Shown here: positions 24,156 to 32,156 of the stretch, piece after piece
How the letters are laid out: the number at the start of each line of letters is the position of its first letter
Numbering within the stretch: position 1 is the stretch's first letter
Assembly: GCA_900539255.1 (NCBI GenBank)
Contig: UQBJ01000020.1
Coordinates: 1 to 40,485, forward strand
Reading direction: 5' to 3'
DNA length: 40,485 bases
DNA from: an uncultured Campylobacter sp.
GTDB taxonomy: Bacteria; Campylobacterota; Campylobacteria; Campylobacterales; Campylobacteraceae
Program-made: the position numbers and the translations under genes
The notes under the pieces: generated by a model
What the model was told of the DNA's origin: nothing
Seen by the model: the letters and a program-made list of their open reading frames with translations, nothing else
Databases searched by the model: none

Positions 24156-26009
24156 CTAAAACTTGCTTTTATCAATCTGCGATATATGTATATAGCCTAA
24201 AATTGCGTTTTGCTCGTCTTTAACATTTGGCGGAAAATACATTACTTTAAGCCATTTTTCATTTGAATTTGTGTCAAAACTATATAACATAATGCTTTCA
24301 AAATCCTTTTTATAAATTTGAGCCACTACTTCACCACTTGGTGCGTTTCGCATATTGACAAAATCATCTTTTGTTGCAAGATAAATGCGTTTGCCAAATT
24401 TTTGTTCGTAATCAAAGGCTTGTGGCACATTATTTTTTACTTGAATTTGCTGCATTTGTTTAGGGTTAGGGCTTTTTTCTTTTGTTTGAGTTTTTGTTTT
24501 TTCTTGTTCTGTTTTGATAAATTGTTGAGAGAGCGTATCTAAATTCACAAAATAGCTTAGTCCAAAAACAGCCACCACGCCTATTATAGTGTGCCAAATA
24601 GAATCTATTTTGATAATTTTTCTTTTCTCTGCCCACAACATTAAAGCATCACCCCACCACCTTTTAAATGCTGATTTTTTGTGTTTTTCAGATAAGAAAA
24701 TAAAAAATGGAAAAACAACTATTGAGCTTAAAAAGCCATATTTTGGAATAGCAAACGCCACAATGAAACTTATTACAAAGGCTGCAATAAAATAATTTAG
24801 AGTCATACCATCGCAAAAATTTTTAGCCATTTTGTCAAAAGACTGCAAAACATTCTTTATATAATCGCTTGGTAGTGTTTCATTTTCTTTAATCTTTACT
24901 TCAATTCTTCTAAGTCTATCGTCAATAGTTTCATATTCTTGTGATTTTAATTCAAGCCAAATAATTTGTTTATTTATGCTAGACTCCATAAAGGTTGCTA
25001 CTGCACTTTGGCTTTTTTTAAGTATTTTTGTATCACACCAAAATGACCTATTAGCCACTTTAATCAAGGCATTTATGTCGATTGATAATATGCGATTAAG
25101 TAAGTCTCCACTTTTCAAAATTTGTAAATTCGTCCCATACACAAACCAAGCAAATTTTTCACCATTATACACCACATTAAATTTAGCGAATGGAATTTTG
25201 GCGATATAAATTTCAGTAATTATTTTTTGTGAAGTGGAATACTGCAAAGATTCTCTTTTAAGGTTTGCAATCAAATGTAATTTTGGGAGCGACCATTGTG
25301 TAATAGCATTTTGTATATCTTTATCCGTATTGTCTAGGAACATTACCTTATAATGTGGAACTGTGTTAATAAGTATCCTTGTTATTGTTGTTGTAATTCC
25401 TTTTGTTTCGCAAGTTTCGCATTTTATAACAGCACTACCGCCACATTTTTCGCAAAGTATATGTCCTTTGCCCCTACATTTACTGCAATCCTCATAATAT
25501 TTTTTTAGTTGCCCATTAACTCGTTTTGATTTTTCAACTCTTCCGTTCTTACAATTATAAGCCTTACATTTTACTTGACCATTTTGGCATCTACTACACC
25601 TTTCTTGACCTTCACCTTTACATTCTGGGCAATAATGTTCATATAAAATCGTATTATTGCCTTTTAAAAGGGTATTAGGGTATTCTATGTCGTATTGTCC
25701 ATACTTACCTTTTGAAATTTCATCAATGAGATATTGAAAATTTGTCTCTTTGTTGAATTCTTTATCAATATAGTGTTGTATAGCATTTTTAAAGTCTGCT
25801 TTTTTAAAATACTTTTCATTCCCTTTGATAGAGCCTGCTTTTATTGTCTTGCCGTAACCAACGCTTAATTCATTTGTTACTTCTACTTTAAAATCCACGA
25901 TAAATTCTTGGTATTCTTCCATAGTAAAGCTAGTTAATTTACGCCTTGTGTTTTGTTCTATGTGGTTTTTTACCAAATTTTCACATTTTTCTTTATAATT
26001 TGATAGCAT
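24156..26009 (-). CDS. Membrane protein with DnaJ-type Cys cluster and SH3-like domain
   Basis: The protein has 617 aa; the ribosome site is AAAGGATAAATA. Residues 127-200 hold repeated CxxC pairs with Gly (CPECKGEG, CSRCQNGQ, CSKCRGKG, CEKCGGS, CETC), like the zinc-binding CR region of DnaJ, without a J domain. Residues 200-400 are of unknown fold. Three membrane segments follow (about 405-421, 424-440 and 473-489). A Lys/Gln-rich linker and a C-terminal SH3-like domain (about 542-612, VNMRNAPSGEVV, WLKV, GYIHISQI) complete it. With the last helix, the SH3 domain may be periplasmic. The gene looks more AT-rich than its housekeeping neighbours. It directly precedes the EVE-DUF3883 gene, suggesting a two-component system. 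I know no described function. Confidence 0.7.
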   Translation of the reverse strand: MLSNYKEKCENLVKNHIEQNTRRKLTSFTMEEYQEFIVDFKVEVTNELSVGYGKTIKAGSIKGNEKYFKKADFKNAIQHYIDKEFNKETNFQYLIDEISKGKYGQYDIEYPNTLLKGNNTILYEHYCPECKGEGQERCSRCQNGQVKCKAYNCKNGRVEKSKRVNGQLKKYYEDCSKCRGKGHILCEKCGGSAVIKCETCETKGITTTITRILINTVPHYKVMFLDNTDKDIQNAITQWSLPKLHLIANLKRESLQYSTSQKIITEIYIAKIPFAKFNVVYNGEKFAWFVYGTNLQILKSGDLLNRILSIDINALIKVANRSFWCDTKILKKSQSAVATFMESSINKQIIWLELKSQEYETIDDRLRRIEVKIKENETLPSDYIKNVLQSFDKMAKNFCDGMTLNYFIAAFVISFIVAFAIPKYGFLSSIVVFPFFIFLSEKHKKSAFKRWWGDALMLWAEKRKIIKIDSIWHTIIGVVAVFGLSYFVNLDTLSQQFIKTEQEKTKTQTKEKSPNPKQMQQIQVKNNVPQAFDYEQKFGKRIYLATKDDFVNMRNAPSGEVVAQIYKKDFESIMLYSFDTNSNEKWLKVMYFPPNVKDEQNAILGYIHISQIDKSKF

Positions 26010-26068
26010 TATTTATCCTTTGTGTTGAGATTGTTTAAATTTTTGAAAGCAATTTAAGTGAAAATATC

Positions 26069-26310
26069 CGTCATTGCGAGCGAACAAAGCGAGTGTGGCA
26101 ATCCATAAATTTAGCATTGTTTTTGCGTTGCGATTTGTCATCATCTCGAAATAGCAAAGCGTATTTTCTTTGCTCGTCATTTTTAGGCGAAAGCCTGATT
26201 TGCCATACTGAGTATTAGAGAATCCAAGAATGGGTAGTTTTTCTTTTAATTTGTATGGATTTTTCGCCTTTTTGCAAAGGCTCAAAATGACAAGACGAGC
26301 CATTTTCACA
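26069..26310. repeat. Dispersed palindromic repeats (GTCATTGCGAG and TGAG types)
   Basis: CGTCATTGCGAGCGAACAAA with GCGAGTGTGGCAATCC (26069-26105) is a full copy of the palindromic element. Further diverged arms follow: GCCATACTGAG to GAGAATCC (about 26201-26224) and, inverted, GGATTTTTCGCC to GCTCAAAATGAC (about 26268-26300). These resemble the copies at 12-98 and 6149-6330. Confidence 0.65.
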
Positions 26311-26387
26311 AAAACTGCTCGCGATGATAGGTGCAAAAAGTCTAAAAATAAAGTGTTTAAAAGATTTAATGTGCTAAAAAGTGTGAG

Positions 26388-26426
<39 letters not shown>

Positions 26427-26791
26427 CCCCCGCCCAAACACTGCTCCCATTTTTTGCTTTATTTAAAGGCGTTGCATTAAGACGACACAAGGCATTTACA
26501 TAATTTTCTTGCAAAATTTACCCTTTTTTTAAATTCTTTAAAAATTGATTTGTAAATTATAGCCTTTTTATGCTGAATTTTTACCAAATTTTGAGAAAAA
26601 TTTAAAAAATTTGCAAATTTCATTTAAAGGCTTTAAAATTTAGCGGATTTTTCAAATTGTCGTCCAAATTTAGGCTAGAATTTAGCATTTTATATAAAAA
26701 TTTTATTTAAAAACCGCAAACACCTTTACGCCCACTCAAATGCACGAATTTTAAGCGCCTTAAACCACAAACCAAACCCGCCACTCGCATT

Positions 26792-28168
26792 TTATGCCCT
26801 TAAAAATTCCTCTAAAATTTGAATTTGTTTTTTCACGCTTGCGACAGAGCTTGAACCCTCGCTTTGCTTGGCGTTTAAAGAGTTTTCTAAATTTAAGAGT
26901 TTTTGCGCACTTTCATCAAAAAGTGGCTCGATTTGGCTTAAATTTGGCAGTTCGCTTATATCAACGCCCATTTTTTCAGCCTCTGCAACAAGTTTGCCTA
27001 CGATGAAATGCGCCTTGCGAAACGGCACACCCCTTTCGCGCACTAAAAAATCCGCTAAATCAGTAGCCAGCAAATGCCCTTTTTCACAAGCTTTTCGCAT
27101 AGTTTTTGCGTTTATAGTAAGCTCTTTTAGCATTTCGTTTAAGATGATAAGGCTGTGCGTAGCGTTTTGCACGCTGTCAAAGACACATTCTTTGTCCTCT
27201 TGCATATCTTTGTTGTAGGCAAGGGGCAAGGCTTTCATCGTGGTTAAAAGCGACACCAAATTTCCATACGCTCTGCCCGTTTTACCGCGTATAAGCTCGC
27301 AAACATCGGGGTTTTTCTTTTGTGGCATTATCGAAGAGCCTGTGCTGTAAGCATCGCTGATAGTTACAAAGCCAAATTCACTGCTCGAAAAGAGTATCAG
27401 CTCCTCACAAAGCCGCGAAGTGTGCGTGAAAATAAGGGCTATGTCATAAAGTAAATCAAGCGCAAAGTCCCTGTCGCTCACGCCGTCCATAGCATTTGGC
27501 GCGACATTTGCGAAGCCTAGTAGCTTTGCGCTGAATTCTCTGTCCGTTTTGTAGCTAGTGCCAGCGCAAGCGCACGAACCAAGTGGCGAAAAGTCCGCTC
27601 TCTCGAAACTTGCGCGAAGTCTTTGTATGTCGCGCACGAAAGAAAAGGCATAAGCGAGTATGTAAAAGGCAAAACTCACGGGTTGAGCGTGCTGCAAATG
27701 CGTAAAGCTCGGCATAATAGTGCTTTGATGAGCCTTTGCGTGTGCGATTATCGTAGCGATAAGCTCTTTAAGCAAGTCTTGCAAGAGTAAATTCTGCTCT
27801 TTGACATAAAGCTTAAAATCAGTCGCCACTTGGTCGTTGCGGCTGCGTGCGGTGTGGAGCTTGCCCCCTACTTCGCCCACAAGCTCGCTCAAACGGCGTT
27901 CCACAGCCATATGAATGTCCTCGTCCCTTATGTCAAAGCTGAATTTGCCCTGCTCTATCTCGCTTTGCACCGCTTTTAAGCCAGCTACAAGCGAGTCAAG
28001 CTCACTTTGCGTGATGATACCGCACTTTTCAAGCATAGTTGCGTGCGCGATAGAGCCTTGTATGTCGTGCTTGTAAAGGATTTTGTCGAAATTTAAACTC
28101 GCGTTAAATTCCTTTAAAAGCTCGCTACTTTCGGTGCTAAAACGCCCAGACCACATTTGATTTTTCAT
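26792..28168 (-). CDS. argH: Argininosuccinate lyase
   Basis: ArgH splits argininosuccinate into arginine and fumarate, the last step of arginine synthesis. The 458-aa protein has the fumarase/aspartase superfamily signature GSSIMPQKKNPD and the segments DEDIHMAVERRL, HTARSRNDQVATD and SFTHLQHAQPV. The length is normal. argG, the preceding step, is also here (36671-37897) but not in the same operon. A minus-strand TATAAT at 28216-28221 is a plausible promoter. The next core gene, prs, is divergent. Confidence 0.96.
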   Translation of the reverse strand: MKNQMWSGRFSTESSELLKEFNASLNFDKILYKHDIQGSIAHATMLEKCGIITQSELDSLVAGLKAVQSEIEQGKFSFDIRDEDIHMAVERRLSELVGEVGGKLHTARSRNDQVATDFKLYVKEQNLLLQDLLKELIATIIAHAKAHQSTIMPSFTHLQHAQPVSFAFYILAYAFSFVRDIQRLRASFERADFSPLGSCACAGTSYKTDREFSAKLLGFANVAPNAMDGVSDRDFALDLLYDIALIFTHTSRLCEELILFSSSEFGFVTISDAYSTGSSIMPQKKNPDVCELIRGKTGRAYGNLVSLLTTMKALPLAYNKDMQEDKECVFDSVQNATHSLIILNEMLKELTINAKTMRKACEKGHLLATDLADFLVRERGVPFRKAHFIVGKLVAEAEKMGVDISELPNLSQIEPLFDESAQKLLNLENSLNAKQSEGSSSVASVKKQIQILEEFLRA

Positions 28169-28215
28169 TGAATTTAGCCTTTAATTTGATGAATTTTTGC
28201 TTTTAAATTTAAGAA

Positions 28216-28221
28216 ATTATA
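28216..28221 (-). promoter_or_regulatory. Putative argH -10 element
   Basis: ATTATA on the plus strand reads TATAAT on the minus strand, 48 nt before the argH start, within GGCTATAATTTC. No clear -35 box is seen. Confidence 0.4.
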
Positions 28222-28419
28222 GCCTTATAAAGCTAAAATTTGCCTTAAAATTCAAGCAAAATAAAATAAAACAGCGCACAAAATGCTCAAAGATGATTTG
28301 CTGATAAATGCTTAAATTCAGCTTTTGGGGCAAATTTTGGCAAATTGAGTTAAATTTTAAGTTTAAATTTGCGTTTTTGTAGTAAAATTTGGGGATATTT
28401 TAGCTTTTAAGGGGAGCAA

Positions 28420-29349
28420 ATGCGTGGATATAAGGTGTTTTCGGGTTCGGCGAATTTAGAATTTGCCAAAAAGGTGTCAAAATATCTCTCACTGCCGCTT
28501 TCAAATGCGGGCATTAAGCGGTTTAGCGATGGCGAAATCAGCGTGCAAATCGATGAAAGCGTGCGTGGTAAAGATGTCTTCATAGTGCAAAGCACCTGTG
28601 CGCCGACAAATGACAACCTAATGGAGCTTTTAATCCTTACAGACGCGCTTCGCCGTAGCAGCGCAAACTCCATAACAGCGATAATGCCATACTTTGGCTA
28701 CGCTAGACAAGACAGAAAAGCCAACCCACGCGTGCCGATAAGCGCTAAACTCGTGGCAAACCTTATGGAAACGGCGGGCATCGACAGAGTCGCTACCATA
28801 GATTTGCACGCTGGGCAAATTCAAGGCTTTTTCGACATACCTGTGGATAACCTTTACGGGAGCATAGTTTTTAACGATTATATACAAAACAAGCATTTCA
28901 AAAATCCCATCATCGCAAGCCCCGACATAGGCGGCATCGCGCGGGCTAGAAGCGTGGCTAAAAAGCTGGGGCTTGACATAGTCATCGTGGATAAGCGGCG
29001 CGAAAAGGCAAACGAAAGCGAAGTGATGAATGTCATCGGCGATGTGGCGGGCAAGGAAGTGATATTAGTCGATGACATAGTCGATACCGCTGGCACCATC
29101 GTCAAAGCCGCTGAGGTGTTTAAGCAAAAGGGCGCAAGCTGCGTCATCGCTTGCTGCACGCACGCTGTGCTGAGCGGTCCAGCGTATGAGCGCGTGGAAA
29201 GTGGGGCTTTGGACGAACTCATCGTAACGGACACCATACCGCTCAAACGGCAAAGCGAATTCGTCAAGGTTTTAAGCGTGGCGCCGATTTTTGCTGAGGT
29301 TATCCGCCGCGTGTATCACAACGAAAGCGTGAATTCACTGTTTGTGTGA
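28420..29349 (+). CDS. prs: Ribose-phosphate pyrophosphokinase
   Basis: Prs makes PRPP from ribose 5-phosphate and ATP, for nucleotide, His and Trp synthesis. The 309-aa protein has YFGYARQDRK (ATP loop), TIDLHAGQIQGFFDIPVDNL (metal and PRPP region) and VILVDDIVDTAGTI (PRPP-binding motif). The start follows AAGGGGAGCAA. It is full length and ends NESVNSLF as is usual. A short AGCG-TTTGT-CGCT hairpin followed by TTTTTT just after the stop (29350-29370) may terminate transcription. Confidence 0.96.
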   Translation: MRGYKVFSGSANLEFAKKVSKYLSLPLSNAGIKRFSDGEISVQIDESVRGKDVFIVQSTCAPTNDNLMELLILTDALRRSSANSITAIMPYFGYARQDRKANPRVPISAKLVANLMETAGIDRVATIDLHAGQIQGFFDIPVDNLYGSIVFNDYIQNKHFKNPIIASPDIGGIARARSVAKKLGLDIVIVDKRREKANESEVMNVIGDVAGKEVILVDDIVDTAGTIVKAAEVFKQKGASCVIACCTHAVLSGPAYERVESGALDELIVTDTIPLKRQSEFVKVLSVAPIFAEVIRRVYHNESVNSLFV

Positions 29350-29561
29350 GCGTTTGTCGCTTTTTTAAAATTATCAATGTATGTTTGCTTTTAAATTTAC
29401 AAAATGCGTTTGCAAAATGGGCGAAATTTGCACTCTCACTTTTAAAGACATAAAGTCTAATTTCAAGGCTTTTGGGCATAAAATTTAAGAATTTTTGGCT
29501 TTGCCTTTCATTAACCAAAAAAGTGTAGAATCACACGAAATTTACTTTTAAAGGACAAAAG

Positions 29562-29960
29562 ATGAAAAATCTTACCAAAAATAGTGTTGCAAATGTAGCA
29601 AAAGTAGGCGTAGCAAGTGCCTTAATTGGTGCTGGGTTGTTTTTGAGTGCTTGTGGGGGCGATAGCACAAGCAAGGCTGAAAAATTTGTCAAAGAGCAAT
29701 ACCCTGACGCTAAAATTTTAAGCTACGATGAAGCGAAAAAAGAGTTTGGATTGACAAAAGATAAAGAATGCCTTACTGAAAAAGGTGATTTCTTGGACAC
29801 TACTTATCACTTTATTAAAATAGATAATGAATTTAAAGTTTTAAAAGTTCAAACCCGAAAAGATAATGGTGCTTCAAATATCAGTAAAATTTATTCTGAT
29901 GAAAAACTTGTCGGTAATTTTAAGGATTTTAAAGCCGATAAAGCTGATTGTTTTAACTAA
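29562..29960 (+). CDS. Small putative lipoprotein, 132 aa
   Basis: The start follows AAAGGACAAAAG. The N-terminus (residues 1-30) is a lipoprotein signal with GLFLSACGG, the acylated Cys being residue 31. The mature 100 residues are charged, with two Cys (in KECLTEKG and ADCFN) that may form a disulfide. The start of the mature part (KAEKFVKEQYPDAKILSYDE) looks like a small alpha/beta domain. No family is recognised. It begins a run of small genes ending near 30591. Confidence 0.65.
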   Translation: MKNLTKNSVANVAKVGVASALIGAGLFLSACGGDSTSKAEKFVKEQYPDAKILSYDEAKKEFGLTKDKECLTEKGDFLDTTYHFIKIDNEFKVLKVQTRKDNGASNISKIYSDEKLVGNFKDFKADKADCFN

Positions 29961-29971
29961 ACGGAACATTT

Positions 29972-30199
29972 ATGAGCAAAAAAGAAGAAGTCAAAACAAA
30001 TATCGAAACTTTACGAGCCTTGATTTTAGCTTTTTTAACAGCTTTGTTTGGTGTAAGTAGCTATACTTTCATTGAGCGCAAGGCACTTGGTTGGTATGAA
30101 TTTGGCTTTCTTGCTTTAATTATAATGTTTTTGTTTAGTTGTGTGTGCATTTGTGCGGTGCTTTATAATAAGCAACGAAAGAAATTAAGGGATTTGTGA
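29972..30199 (+). CDS. Small membrane protein, 75 aa
   Basis: The protein has two hydrophobic segments (LRALILAFLTALFGVSSYTF and GFLALIIMFLFSCVCICAVLY) between charged ends (MSKKEEVKT, NKQRKKLRDL). The N-terminus is Lys/Glu-rich. The stop overlaps the ATG of the next tiny ORF (TGATG), indicating coupling. Function unknown. Confidence 0.55.
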   Translation: MSKKEEVKTNIETLRALILAFLTALFGVSSYTFIERKALGWYEFGFLALIIMFLFSCVCICAVLYNKQRKKLRDL

Positions 30200-30285
30200 T
30201 GATAGGTATGTCTTTATCTTTACTTGCCATTTGTGCGATAGCTGTTTCGACTTTGTTATTTGTCAAAATGATAGCAAGCGATTGA
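30199..30285 (+). CDS. Very small single-segment membrane peptide, 28 aa
   Basis: The ATG overlaps the stop of the 75-aa gene. The peptide is MIGMSLSLLAICAIAVSTLL with FVKMIASD, one membrane helix. The tight coupling makes translation plausible, but no family is recognised. Confidence 0.4.
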   Translation: MIGMSLSLLAICAIAVSTLLFVKMIASD

Positions 30286-30347
30286 AATTTGCGTTTTAAT
30301 CACTTGTTTTTAATGCCTTGACTTTGTCAAATAAAAAGGGGTTTGAA

Positions 30348-30443
30348 ATGGGTGAAATTGTGCCTTACTTCGCACTTGCGCTTTGCGTGGCTTTTGGATT
30401 TTTTGCTTTGTATCAAGTAAAACAGCTTGACAAAAAAGCTTGA
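30348..30443 (+). CDS. Very small single-segment membrane peptide, 31 aa
   Basis: AAAAAGGGGTTTGAA provides a strong ribosome site. The peptide MGEIVPYFALALCVAFGFFA with LYQVKQLDKKA has one membrane helix and a positively charged tail. Size and design match its neighbours. Confidence 0.45.
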   Translation: MGEIVPYFALALCVAFGFFALYQVKQLDKKA

Positions 30444-30479
30444 ATTTAGCCTTTGTCGCTAGTTTTTGGAGAAACTCTA

Positions 30480-30591
30480 ATGGAAAATGTAGCTGTTATA
30501 AGTGCTTTTGTAGCACTTGTGGGTTTGTGATGTGTTAGTGGGATATTTTGCCATTAAAATCGCACCAAAAGAGCCACGAAAGCAAGCCTAA
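30480..30591 (+). pseudogene. Frameshifted very small membrane peptide
   Basis: MENVAVISAFVALVGL is followed by a stop at 30528-30530. Another frame then continues VLVGYFAIKIAPKEPRKQA to a stop at 30589-30591. Joined, they would make a peptide of about 36 residues with one helix and a basic tail like the preceding two. It is either a decayed copy or a sequencing error. Confidence 0.4.
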
Positions 30592-30623
30592 ATTTGGGTT
30601 TGATTAAGGCAAGGCGCAAATGC

Positions 30624-31019
30624 TTATCTTAACTCGCCTTGCGAGCGAAACTCGTCAAGTGTGATTTTTTTGCCATCTTTGTCAAGGCTCACAAAGGTAG
30701 CTTCGGCTTTTACAAAGTCTTTGTGTAGCGAAAAGCCCTTTTCGCCAAGCCTTTGAATGTCTATGCGTAAATTTAAATGTATAGCACTCTTGCCAAGCCG
30801 CGAAATTTCAGCATAGCAAAGCACATAATCACCCACTAAAATGGGCTTTTGAAAGCAAATTTTGTCCATCGCTATGGTTACGCTGCGTTGCCCTGTGAGC
30901 TGCTTTACCGCCACGCCTGCGGCTAAGTCAAGCTGTTTAAGCACCCAGCCAGCGGGGATTTGCCCGCTTTTGTCAATGTCGCTTGGCATAGCGATAGTCT
31001 TTATCAACGCTTCTTGCAT
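30624..31019 (-). CDS. Hotdog-fold acyl-CoA thioesterase, diverged copy
   Basis: This 131-aa protein has the YciA-like pattern: AMPSDIDKSGQIPAGWVLKQ, LDLAAG, TIAMDKICFQKPILVGDYVL and AEISRLGKSAIHLNL. The usual GxIFGGW is changed to GQIPAGW, while the Asp in KQLDLAAG is kept. The family hydrolyses acyl-CoA thioesters. It follows the second thioesterase after 3 nt, so the two are co-expressed and may form a mixed hexamer. It probably arose by tandem duplication and has diverged strongly. Confidence 0.82.
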   Translation of the reverse strand: MQEALIKTIAMPSDIDKSGQIPAGWVLKQLDLAAGVAVKQLTGQRSVTIAMDKICFQKPILVGDYVLCYAEISRLGKSAIHLNLRIDIQRLGEKGFSLHKDFVKAEATFVSLDKDGKKITLDEFRSQGELR

Positions 31020-31022
31020 ACT

Positions 31023-31460
31023 CTAAAATCCGTGCAAGCGTTTCAGCTCGTCATCTATGGGCTTTTTGCGCCCGTCTTTGCTGACACTGACAAAGGTAAG
31101 TATAGCCGAAGTTACGGGCACACAGAGTGTCAAGCCCTCATCATTTACTCTGTCGGCGATAACTTCGACTTGTATCACCATAGAAGTGTTGCCAACGCTT
31201 AAAATTTGGGCATAGCAGCATATAATGTCGCCCACAAACACAGGCTCTTTAAACACTACCTTATCCATAGCCACGGTTACAGCGCGTTCTGGGGCAAGCT
31301 CACGCGCTGCGATACTGCCCGCAAGGTCGATTTGCGACATAATCCAACCGCCAAATATGTTGCCAGCGGGATTTGTGTCGCTTGGCATAGCCAGAGTTTT
31401 GAGCTTTGGCTCGCCCATATCTTTGATAGGCACTTTGTGAATCGCTCGTTCATTAGACAT
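31023..31460 (-). CDS. Hotdog-fold acyl-CoA thioesterase, YciA-like
   Basis: The 145-aa protein carries the canonical YciA signature AMPSDTNPAGNIFGGWIMSQ, IDLAGS, TVAMDKVVFKEPVFVGDIIC and CYAQILSVGNTSM. The Asp in SQIDLAG is the expected catalytic residue. It hydrolyses acyl-CoA, probably with broad specificity. The ribosome site is AAAAAGGAGCAAAA. From memory a single such gene (Cj0915) occupies this position in C. jejuni; here a second, diverged copy follows. Confidence 0.88.
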   Translation of the reverse strand: MSNERAIHKVPIKDMGEPKLKTLAMPSDTNPAGNIFGGWIMSQIDLAGSIAARELAPERAVTVAMDKVVFKEPVFVGDIICCYAQILSVGNTSMVIQVEVIADRVNDEGLTLCVPVTSAILTFVSVSKDGRKKPIDDELKRLHGF

Positions 31461-31652
31461 TTTTGCTCCTTTTTAAGGGAAATTATAGTTAAATTTGAAA
31501 AACAAACGGACAAAAACGCCTAAAATTTACAAATTTCTTGCTTTTGGTGCAAAAAAGCGAAATGAGCGGGCGTTGCAAGCGAATTTTTGCCCCGAATTTA
31601 CCCATAAATTCAGCAAATTTTTAAAAAATTTGCAAAAAAGTATGAAAAACCC

Positions 31653-31681
31653 TTGATTTCAAAAATAAAATGTGCTATAAT
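31653..31681 (+). promoter_or_regulatory. Promoter of the HU gene
   Basis: TTGATT (31653-31658) and TATAAT (31676-31681) are 17 nt apart, with an extended -10 (TGCTATAAT). The -10 lies 32 nt before the HU start. This is the most complete sigma-70-type promoter in the window, as expected for an abundant protein. Confidence 0.75.
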
Positions 31682-31713
31682 CAAGCCGTTTTATTTCAAA
31701 CAAAGGAGTCGTT

Positions 31714-32013
31714 ATGACTAAAGCAGATTTTATCTCAAAGGTTGCCCAAAGTTCAGGGCTTACAAAGAAGGACGCCACAGCTGCTACCGATGCAGTAGTT
31801 GCTACTATCACTGATGTTCTCACAAAAGGCGATAGCATCAGCTTTATCGGCTTTGGCACATTCTCAACAGCTAAGAGAGCTGCTAGAACAGCGCGCGTTC
31901 CAAGCACAGGCAAGACTATCAATGTCCCTGCGACTAAGGTTGCTAAATTCAAAGTTGGCAAAAACCTTAAAGAAGCAGTTGCCACAGGCAAGGTTACTAA
32001 AAAGAAAAAATAA
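31714..32013 (+). CDS. hup: DNA-binding protein HU
   Basis: HU is a small histone-like protein that bends and packages DNA. The 99-aa sequence has MTKADFISKVAQSSGLTKKD and the core FIGFGTFSTAKRAARTARVP. The beta-arm contains the usual intercalating Pro (VPSTGKTINVPATKV), and the tail is Lys-rich. AAAGGAGTCGTT is a strong ribosome site. It has its own promoter and terminator, so it is monocistronic. Confidence 0.96.
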   Translation: MTKADFISKVAQSSGLTKKDATAATDAVVATITDVLTKGDSISFIGFGTFSTAKRAARTARVPSTGKTINVPATKVAKFKVGKNLKEAVATGKVTKKKK

Positions 32014-32025
32014 TTTTTCTTTTTT

Positions 32026-32048
32026 AAGGCTAGGTTTTGCCTAGCCTT
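32026..32048 (+). terminator. Terminator of the HU gene
   Basis: AAGGCTAGG (32026-32034) pairs with CCTAGCCTT (32040-32048) over a TTTTG loop, followed by ATTT and TTTTTTT a little later. It starts 13 nt after the HU stop. Confidence 0.8.
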
Positions 32049-32118
32049 ATTTCTCCGCTTTTTTTAAATTTCTCATTTTAAATTCACGCTTTTTTGTTTT
32101 TTGTTTAAATTTTTTCCC

Positions 32119-32124
32119 TATAAT
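32119..32124 (+). promoter_or_regulatory. -10 element of cysM
   Basis: TATAAT lies 32 nt before the cysM ATG, in CCCTATAATTTC, after a T-rich stretch typical of Campylobacter promoters. Confidence 0.55.
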
Positions 32125-32156
32125 TTCATACAGAATTTATCCACAAAGGAGAAAAA

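Noticed and set aside
32137..32145. Perfect DnaA box (TTATCCACA) before cysM
   Set aside because: It is single, with no clustered boxes, no AT-rich unwinding element and no dnaA nearby; one such 9-mer is expected by chance at this scale.
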